Source of the DNA: Treponema sp.
Lineage (GTDB): Bacteria > Spirochaetota > Spirochaetia > Treponematales > Breznakiellaceae
DNA: 5,813 nucleotides
Direction: 5' to 3'
Assembly: GCA_009784995.1 (NCBI GenBank)
Contig: WQXE01000121.1
Span: 1-5,813 of the forward strand
The position numbers and the translations under genes are program-made. The number at the start of each line of letters is the position of its first letter. Positions within the stretch are counted from its first letter, which is position 1. This document shows positions 1-4,450 of the stretch, piece by piece. The notes below the pieces were generated by a model that was not told the DNA's origin, searched no databases, and saw nothing but the letters and a program-made list of their open reading frames with translations.

Positions 1-11
1 AGTAATCATTG

Positions 12-1607
12 TTATCCTCTTTTTTTAAATATTCCAATTAGTTTAGATAATAAACCTTTTTTTTCTGGCGCGGCATTATTTGGAGAAGAGTTCTCGCCAA
101 GACGCAAAGGCGCAGAGGAAGAGGATGAGGAAGTTGGAGATTGTGTTTTTGAATACTTTTTCTTATATAACGCCATTCTTTCTTCCATGGAAAGCTGTGA
201 TAAATCCGCACCTTGTATTTTCGGTGCTTCTGATCTTCTTTGCGCCTTGGCGTCTTTGCGTGAACCTCTTTTCTCGATATTTTTTTGCTCATTTAATTTG
301 CCGCGAGAGCGGCTTGCGTCTTTGCGTGAGTCTCTTCTTTCAGGCTTTTTACGCGAATCTCTTCTTTCTGGTTTATCTCCGTATCTATCCGTCTGTATTC
401 TCATTCCTGCGCTTTTATCTTCGGTGTAATGTTCCTGCATAGCGATTTCCGACGGTACTTTTTTCCCGATGTATCTTTCAATCGCGGGTAACTCGTAGAC
501 ATCCTGTTCACTGGAAAGCGTGATTGCCTTTCCTGTTTTTCCCGCGCGCGCTGTTCTGCCGATGCGGTGAACATAATTTTCCGCTTCGGTTGGTACATCG
601 TAATTTATAACCATTGAAAGGCTGTCTATATCAAGACCGCGCGCCGCGACATCGGTTGCGACAAGCAATTTTATTTTTCCGTTTTTTACGCTATTAATAA
701 CTTTTAATCTTTTTACCTGGGGAAGGTCACCTATTATAAATTCGCAAGTATAACCGTTCAATTTTAAACGTTTGGCGACTATCTCAGTATTTTTTTTGGT
801 GTTGCAAAAAATAATCGCGCTTTCAGGATTATCATGTTTTAAAATACCAAGCAAAAGCGGCATTTTATCGGCAGACGGAACATGGTAAAGTATTTGAGTA
901 ATTTCTTCTACTGTTACAACTTCAGGTTTAATTTCAATTTCAAAAGGTGTTTTGGTATATTCCCACGCTAGATTTTTTACCCACGCGTTTAATGTCGCGC
1001 TAAAAAGCATTGTCTGCCTTTTTTCAACCGAAGGTATAACTTTAATCAGTTTTCGTAAATCAGGATAAAAACCCATGTCAAACATGCGGTCGGCTTCATC
1101 AAGAACCAAAAAGGAAATTTCCATTAAGTTCATCTTGCCGGATTTATTTAAATCTAAAACACGCCCTGGTGTTCCAACTAAAATCTGTACATTGTCACGT
1201 AAAAGATTTTCCTGCTGAGTATAACCAACGCCGCCGTAAAAGACACCTGTTTTAAAAGGCAGATATTTTCCAAGTATTTTCGCTTCTTCTTCTATTTGTA
1301 CAGCTAACTCTCTTGTAGGAGCCATGATCAACGCTTTGCGTTTAAACAAAGTATCTTCAGCTAACATTCTTTGATATATAACAATTAAAAAAGCGGCAGT
1401 TTTTCCTGTTCCTGTTTGAGATTGTACATACAAATCTTGCGAAGCATGACCGTCTTGCGAAGCATGACCGTCTTGCGACGCGTTACTTTCAGAACAACCA
1501 AAGGCGTGAAACAAAACCTGTTGTTGAACAGGCATACAATTTATATATCCGGCTTCATTAATACCTTTTTGAAGATCCGGATGCAGGTTTAGTTCAGTAA
1601 ATTTCAT
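12..1607 (-). CDS. DEAD-box ATP-dependent RNA helicase with repeat-expanded N-terminal loop and basic C-terminal tail
   Basis: This 531-residue protein should unwind or remodel RNA duplexes using ATP in the cytoplasm (ribosome assembly, mRNA decay or cold adaptation are the usual roles). All core motifs are visible: Q motif with F3 and Q28, motif I SQTGTGKT (63-70), Ia PTRELAVQ (97-104), TPGR (146-149), DEAD (170-173), SAT (203-205), IIFCNT (265-270), VATDVAARGLDI (316-327) and HRIGRTAR (347-354). The two RecA-like domains end near residue 385. The remaining ~145 residues form a basic, low-complexity tail ending in GLLSKLIGIFKKRG. Two parts are odd: HASQDG repeats at residues 43-58, where most relatives have a short loop, and repeat-derived SRKDAKAQRR and KPERRDSRK segments in the tail. 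The start lies 2 bases after the upstream gene's stop and has no clear Shine-Dalgarno, which suggests translational coupling. The family call is certain; the subtype (RhlE/CsdA-like) is not resolved. Confidence 0.96.
   Translation of the reverse strand: MKFTELNLHPDLQKGINEAGYINCMPVQQQVLFHAFGCSESNASQDGHASQDGHASQDLYVQSQTGTGKTAAFLIVIYQRMLAEDTLFKRKALIMAPTRELAVQIEEEAKILGKYLPFKTGVFYGGVGYTQQENLLRDNVQILVGTPGRVLDLNKSGKMNLMEISFLVLDEADRMFDMGFYPDLRKLIKVIPSVEKRQTMLFSATLNAWVKNLAWEYTKTPFEIEIKPEVVTVEEITQILYHVPSADKMPLLLGILKHDNPESAIIFCNTKKNTEIVAKRLKLNGYTCEFIIGDLPQVKRLKVINSVKNGKIKLLVATDVAARGLDIDSLSMVINYDVPTEAENYVHRIGRTARAGKTGKAITLSSEQDVYELPAIERYIGKKVPSEIAMQEHYTEDKSAGMRIQTDRYGDKPERRDSRKKPERRDSRKDASRSRGKLNEQKNIEKRGSRKDAKAQRRSEAPKIQGADLSQLSMEERMALYKKKYSKTQSPTSSSSSSAPLRLGENSSPNNAAPEKKGLLSKLIGIFKKRG
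91..120 (+). repeat. Dispersed repeat copy A, inverted relative to copy B
   Basis: The segment starts TTCTCGCCAAGACGCAAAGG and matches the reverse complement of 232-263 at about 26 of 30 positions. It lies in the helicase reading frame, where it encodes residues 496-506 (Ser/Pro then PLRLGEN). Read on the plus strand it would encode SRQDAKAQRKR, the same type of peptide that copy B gives on the minus strand. From memory, this CGCCAAGACGCAAAG-type sequence is dispersed in many unrelated bacterial genomes. That resemblance was not searched. Confidence 0.7.
232..263 (-). repeat. Dispersed repeat copy B, translated in frame as SRKDAKAQRR
   Basis: The core GCGCCTTGGCGTCTTTGCGT sits inside the helicase gene and is translated as SRKDAKAQRR (residues 449-458). 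It forms an imperfect inverted repeat with copy A, with about 110 bases between them. The intervening DNA encodes the LSMEERMALYKKKY segment, which looks like ordinary helicase tail. This suggests the two repeats entered separately and do not bound one element. The peptide SRKDAKAQRR is a familiar translation of a dispersed bacterial repeat (remembered, not searched). Confidence 0.7.
309..337 (-). repeat. Partial dispersed repeat copy C (SRKDAS)
   Basis: A 13-base core, CGTCTTTGCGTGA, at 317-329 is identical to 251-263 in copy B. Flanking similarity is weaker (GGCTTG before it against GCCTTGG, and TCTCTTCTTTC after it against CCTCTTTTCTC). In the helicase frame it reads SRKDAS (residues 427-432). 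It overlaps the second KPERRDSRK unit, so it may be a degraded copy of the dispersed repeat or a chance by-product of SRKDA coding. Confidence 0.45.
321..374 (-). repeat. 27-bp tandem repeat, two units, encoding KPERRDSRK twice
   Basis: Units 321-347 and 348-374 match at 22 of 27 bases and encode the identical nonapeptide KPERRDSRK (helicase residues 412-420 and 421-429). All five base differences are synonymous. The repeat lies in the highly basic tail after the second RecA-like domain, a position where DEAD-box helicases often carry RNA-binding extensions. Confidence 0.85.
1435..1481 (-). repeat. 18-bp tandem repeat (2.6 units) encoding HASQDG units in the helicase
   Basis: The unit TCTTGCGAAGCATGACCG occurs twice without mismatch (1435-1452 and 1453-1470), followed by a partial third copy with one mismatch (1471-1481). 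It is translated as ASQDGHASQDGHASQD (helicase residues 43-58), between the Q motif and the beta strand leading into Walker A. The unit is a multiple of three bases, so changes in copy number keep the frame. The sequence loosely recalls the dispersed TCATTGCGAG/GCGAAGCAAT repeats of many bacteria, but that link is weak. Confidence 0.9.
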
Positions 1608-1609
1608 TT

Positions 1610-2902
1610 TTATTGCCGATTCGCCGCTTGTGTATTACTGCGCACAAGACGTTTTGCCAAAAGTTTGGAAAGAAAAACACCATAATGAGGGTATTCACGG
1701 ATAATATTTACAAATGTTTTTTGAGTTAAAAGTATTAATTTTCCTGGGCTTGTAGCTTTGATAGTCGCGGAGCGGCGCTGATCAAGAAGGAAAGACATTT
1801 CTCCCATAAAAATATCCTGAGAAGAAAGAGAGCCGACAGATTTATTTTTATGAAGTACTTCGTATGTGCCGGATGAAATGTAATAAAGGAAATCACTTGG
1901 ATCACCTTCTTTAATTATTACATCACCTTTTTTTACCAGAACAACCTGCTCTTTTGTAAAACCTATTGGTACTTCATATTCAACCGACGGGTCATGGTCA
2001 ACAATCAACGCGACTTGATTACCTTTGGCGTTATACTTCAGGTTTTTAAAAAGCCTTGCCGCCATTTTAATTCCCCTGCCGTGCAGACTGTAATCACTTT
2101 GTGTTTTCATTTTATCAAGATATTCCTGAACGTTAAAACCATTACCCTGATCTCGTATTATAAAAGTTGATTTTTCCGGTTTTATATCCCAGCTTAAATA
2201 AACTTTTTTCGCGTCGATTTTCGGGTCTTTGCATCTTTGCGCGATCAACTCCACAGCGGAAATGCCTGATTCCAGAGCTTTTGTTTTTTCTTCGTAAGAA
2301 ATTTCGCAATTCCCATGTTCAATACCATTTACAATAAGTTCGATTAACGCCAATTGAAGGTGCATTTTTCTGTCGGGATTAATAAGCCCGCGCTGAGCCA
2401 GGATAGTAGCTCCTATACCGGCAAAAAGCGGCACCGCCTGAAGATCATTATCCATTGTAAAACTGCCGGAAGCTCCTTCAAGAAATGTTTTTGTAAATTC
2501 ACGCTGAAAAATAATTTGATAATTCTGTTCGATACATTCAATACTTTTTACCAAATGCGATCTGATTATATTATTATCAAGCATTACAAGAACATTGATA
2601 GCTTTATATTTTTTTAAAAGCTCTTCTTCTTTTTCGACGCTGGAATCGAATAAACCGATGATCCCAAAGTTTAAAATCCATTTATCATCCTGAATCTGAT
2701 TTATTATTTCATTAATATTTATGGAAGGATCAGAAAAATTAATTATTACCAGTTCCGGCAAAGCGTACTTTATAAATTCCAGGATTTCATTTTCTTTGTT
2801 TAAAAATAACAAATCTCTTGTATTATTTGGATTATCTTTAAAAATGAGTTCTATATTTTTTTGAACATGCGGATCAGAATTAATAATCCCCAATGTACTC
2901 AT
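1610..2902 (-). CDS. Three-domain regulatory protein: degenerate receiver, HATPase_c (RsbW-like), cyclic-nucleotide-binding domain
   Basis: This soluble 430-residue protein has three visible parts. Residues 1-125 look like a response-regulator receiver fold, but the phospho-acceptor position in LVIINFSDP is Asn55 instead of Asp, and no conserved Lys is seen near the fifth strand, so it is probably not phosphorylated. Residues about 155-305 form a GHKL ATPase of the anti-sigma/SpoIIAB type: N box IELIVNGIEHGN (E188, N192, H196), DQGNGF (251-256) and HGRGIKMA (274-281). No dimerisation/His phosphoacceptor region is seen. Residues about 312-420 form a cNMP-binding domain with KKGDVIIKEGD and a phosphate-binding cassette GEMSFLLDQRRSAT (E368, R377, S378). 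There is no DNA-binding domain. It likely senses a nucleotide ligand and acts on a protein partner, perhaps an anti-sigma-factor antagonist; the target is unknown. It is the first gene of an operon with the helicase. Its start has a good SD (AAGGAGA). Confidence 0.88.
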   Translation of the reverse strand: MSTLGIINSDPHVQKNIELIFKDNPNNTRDLLFLNKENEILEFIKYALPELVIINFSDPSININEIINQIQDDKWILNFGIIGLFDSSVEKEEELLKKYKAINVLVMLDNNIIRSHLVKSIECIEQNYQIIFQREFTKTFLEGASGSFTMDNDLQAVPLFAGIGATILAQRGLINPDRKMHLQLALIELIVNGIEHGNCEISYEEKTKALESGISAVELIAQRCKDPKIDAKKVYLSWDIKPEKSTFIIRDQGNGFNVQEYLDKMKTQSDYSLHGRGIKMAARLFKNLKYNAKGNQVALIVDHDPSVEYEVPIGFTKEQVVLVKKGDVIIKEGDPSDFLYYISSGTYEVLHKNKSVGSLSSQDIFMGEMSFLLDQRRSATIKATSPGKLILLTQKTFVNIIREYPHYGVFLSKLLAKRLVRSNTQAANRQ

Positions 2903-2906
2903 AATA

Positions 2907-2913
2907 TCTCCTT
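2907..2913 (-). promoter_or_regulatory. Shine-Dalgarno of the three-domain regulator
   Basis: On the minus strand AAGGAGA lies 4 bases before the ATG at 2902-2900. It supports this start, in contrast to the downstream helicase, which has no clear SD. Confidence 0.75.
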
Positions 2914-2922
2914 TATTTCCTT

Positions 2923-2952
2923 ATTATAGATGAAAAACGATTATAACATCAA
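2923..2952 (-). promoter_or_regulatory. Likely sigma70-type promoter of the regulator-helicase operon
   Basis: On the minus strand a perfect TATAAT (2928-2923) is preceded by TTGATG (2952-2947) with an 18-base spacer. Transcription would start near 2916 and give a very short leader before the SD. A second TATAAT at 2945-2940, with TTAACA at 2970-2965 (19-base spacer), could be an upstream alternative. Both are assigned by consensus only. Confidence 0.55.
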
Positions 2953-3004
2953 CCTATTCCGGCATGTTAATCACTTAAACCTTCCAAAACCAACCTTGAC
3001 TATA

Positions 3005-3032
3005 TTGATTAAATATCGCAACATTATCTAAT
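3005..3032 (+). promoter_or_regulatory. Likely sigma70-type promoter of eno
   Basis: TTGATT (3005-3010) and TCTAAT (3027-3032) are separated by 16 bases. Initiation near 3039 would leave a leader of about 17 bases that includes the SD. TTGACT at 2996-3001 is a better -35 box, but its nearest partner CATTAT (3022-3027) sits at a poor 20-base spacing. Which pair is used cannot be decided from sequence. Confidence 0.45.
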
Positions 3033-3045
3033 AAATACAAATTAT

Positions 3046-3050
3046 GGAGG
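3046..3050 (+). promoter_or_regulatory. Shine-Dalgarno that fixes the eno start
   Basis: GGAGG lies 5 bases before the ATG at 3056. An in-frame ATG at 3044 overlaps this SD and has no SD of its own, so the start at 3056 (MSYIDN) is preferred over the 4-residue-longer form. Confidence 0.85.
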
Positions 3051-3055
3051 AAAAC

Positions 3056-4354
3056 ATGAGTTATATTGATAACATTGAGGCTCGCGAAATTATCGATTCA
3101 CGCGGAAATCCCACAGTTGAGGTTGATGTTTATTTGGATGACGGTTCCTGGGGGCGCGCGGCGGTTCCTAGCGGAGCTTCAACGGGCGCTTATGAAGCGG
3201 TAGAACTTCGCGACGGTGACAAAAGCCGTTATCTTGGCAAGGGTGTTTTAAAAGCTGTTGATAATGTAAATAATATAATAGCTGAAGAACTGGAAGGTCA
3301 CGACGCGTTAAATCAGCTTGATATTGATAAAACAATGATCGAACTTGACGGAACCGAAAATAAAAGCAAACTTGGCGCCAACGCTATTCTTGGTGTATCT
3401 ATGGCGACCGCTCGCGCCGCGGCTGATTGCCTTTGCGTTCCTCTTTATAAATATCTTGGCGGATTCCACACAAATCTGCTTCCTGTTCCTATGGCGAACA
3501 TTATTAACGGCGGCAAACACGCCGACAACAAAATTGACTTCCAGGAATTTATGGTAATGCCGGTTGGCGCGGAATCGATGAGAGAAGCTGTCCGCTGGAC
3601 TGCCGAAGTATTCCATACGCTAAAAAAACTGCTTCATGACGCCGGAAAAAGCACCGCTGTCGGAGATGAAGGCGGCTTTGCTCCCGATATCGACAATGAC
3701 GAAGCGCTTGACTATGTAATGAAAGCAATCGAAAAAGCGGGATTCAAACCCGGCGAGCAAATGGCTATCGCTCTTGACTGCGCAAGCTCCGAACTTTTTG
3801 ACGAAGGCGGTAAAAAAGGTTATAAGTTCTGGAAATCAAATCCGGACAAATTATTCTCGGCAGATGATATGATCGAAATCTACACAAAATGGATAAATAA
3901 ATATCCGATCATTTCGATTGAAGACGCGCTCGATCAAGACGATTGGGACGGTTATGCGAAACTTACCAAAGCGTTAGGTTCAAAAATACAGCTTGTCGGT
4001 GATGATTTCTTTGTTACAAATACCAAGTTCCTGGAAAAAGGAATTAAAATGGGTGCTTGTAACTCAATCCTTATAAAAGTAAACCAGATTGGCACATTAA
4101 CAGAAACTTATGAAGCTGTCGAAATGGCAAAGAGAGCGGGATATACAGCGATTATTTCGCACCGCTCAGGTGAAACAGAAGACGCGTTTATTTCTGACCT
4201 TGTTGTCGCTTTGGAAACAGGACAGATCAAAACAGGTTCAATGAGCCGCTCTGATCGCACAGCAAAGTACAACCAGCTCATAAGAATTGAAGACGAGCTT
4301 TCCGGCATTAGCCAATACGCCGGCAAAAAAGCTTTTTACAATATAAAATCTTAA
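3056..4354 (+). CDS. eno: Enolase (phosphopyruvate hydratase)
   Basis: Cytoplasmic glycolytic enzyme that interconverts 2-phosphoglycerate and phosphoenolpyruvate with Mg2+. At 432 residues it has the normal bacterial length. The N-terminal domain begins EAREIIDSRGNPTVEVDV, and the mobile loop SGASTG (39-44) includes Ser42. Active-site residues are in place: E164 in FQEFM, E205 in GDEGGFAP, K341 in the signature LIKVNQIGTLTET, H369-R370-S371, and K392 in IKTGSMSRSDR. The Mg ligands correspond to D241, E289 (SIEDALDQDDW) and D316 (VGDD). The start at 3056 is chosen because of GGAGG at 3046-3050. It is transcribed divergently from the regulator-helicase operon, and a long hairpin begins right after its stop codon, so eno may be monocistronic. 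Nothing suggests loss of function. Confidence 0.98.
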   Translation: MSYIDNIEAREIIDSRGNPTVEVDVYLDDGSWGRAAVPSGASTGAYEAVELRDGDKSRYLGKGVLKAVDNVNNIIAEELEGHDALNQLDIDKTMIELDGTENKSKLGANAILGVSMATARAAADCLCVPLYKYLGGFHTNLLPVPMANIINGGKHADNKIDFQEFMVMPVGAESMREAVRWTAEVFHTLKKLLHDAGKSTAVGDEGGFAPDIDNDEALDYVMKAIEKAGFKPGEQMAIALDCASSELFDEGGKKGYKFWKSNPDKLFSADDMIEIYTKWINKYPIISIEDALDQDDWDGYAKLTKALGSKIQLVGDDFFVTNTKFLEKGIKMGACNSILIKVNQIGTLTETYEAVEMAKRAGYTAIISHRSGETEDAFISDLVVALETGQIKTGSMSRSDRTAKYNQLIRIEDELSGISQYAGKKAFYNIKS

Positions 4355-4434
4355 AAGAATTTTACCACTAACCACACGAACTTGCGCTAAGTTATCTTAC
4401 TGCGGGTTCGTGAGGTTCGTGGTTATAAATTCTT
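4355..4434. repeat. Long imperfect inverted repeat between eno and lon
   Basis: The left arm (4355 to about 4386) and right arm (about 4402-4434) pair as AAGAATTT/AAATTCTT, then CCAC/GTGG, AACC/GGTT, CACGAAC/GTTCGTG and GC/GC. That gives about 25 pairs with a few single mismatches and a small bulge, around a loop of about 15 bases. The right arm contains a 9-base near-tandem, GGTTCGTGA then GGTTCGTGG (4405-4422). The element starts on the base after the eno stop and ends 16 bases before the lon start. There is no T-run after the stem, so it is not a standard intrinsic terminator. It could be a small repetitive element, a 3'-end stabiliser of eno mRNA, or a partial terminator. Confidence 0.75.
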
Positions 4435-4442
4435 AGATCAAG

Positions 4443-4448
4443 TATAAT
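4443..4448 (+). promoter_or_regulatory. TATAAT hexamer just upstream of lon (doubtful -10 element)
   Basis: A perfect TATAAT lies 2 bases before the lon ATG, with only a weak -35 candidate, TGGTTA (4420-4425), at a 17-base spacing. A start 6-8 bases downstream of TATAAT would fall just inside the lon coding sequence, so it would not serve this ATG well. It may be coincidence in AT-rich DNA. Confidence 0.25.
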
Positions 4449-4450
4449 CG

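Noticed and set aside
38..292. A minus-strand open frame with HAKTPRRKE, overlapping the helicase tail
   Set aside because: It is the same repeat read in another frame, with no SD or protein-like pattern of its own.
80..442. A 120-codon plus-strand open frame with SRQDAKAQRKR near its start and APWRLCVN in the middle
   Set aside because: It lies wholly antisense to the helicase and its recognisable strings come from the dispersed repeats. Such frames are spurious products of this repeat type.
1435..1481. Possible CRISPR-like array from the 18-bp repeats
   Set aside because: Units are directly adjacent with no spacers and lie inside a coding frame.
2222..2245. GTCTTTGCATCTTTGCGCGATC, resembling the dispersed repeat core
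   Set aside because: Similarity is limited to a few short CTTTGCG words, and it encodes AQRCKDPK within the ATPase domain of the regulator, so it is probably coincidence.
3044..3055. Alternative eno start at the ATG at 3044 (adds MEEN)
   Set aside because: This ATG overlaps the GGAGG that serves the ATG at 3056 and has no SD of its own.
4355..4434. Canonical intrinsic terminator for eno
   Set aside because: The stem is long and imperfect with an AT-rich base, and no T-run follows the right arm, so the standard terminator label is not supported.
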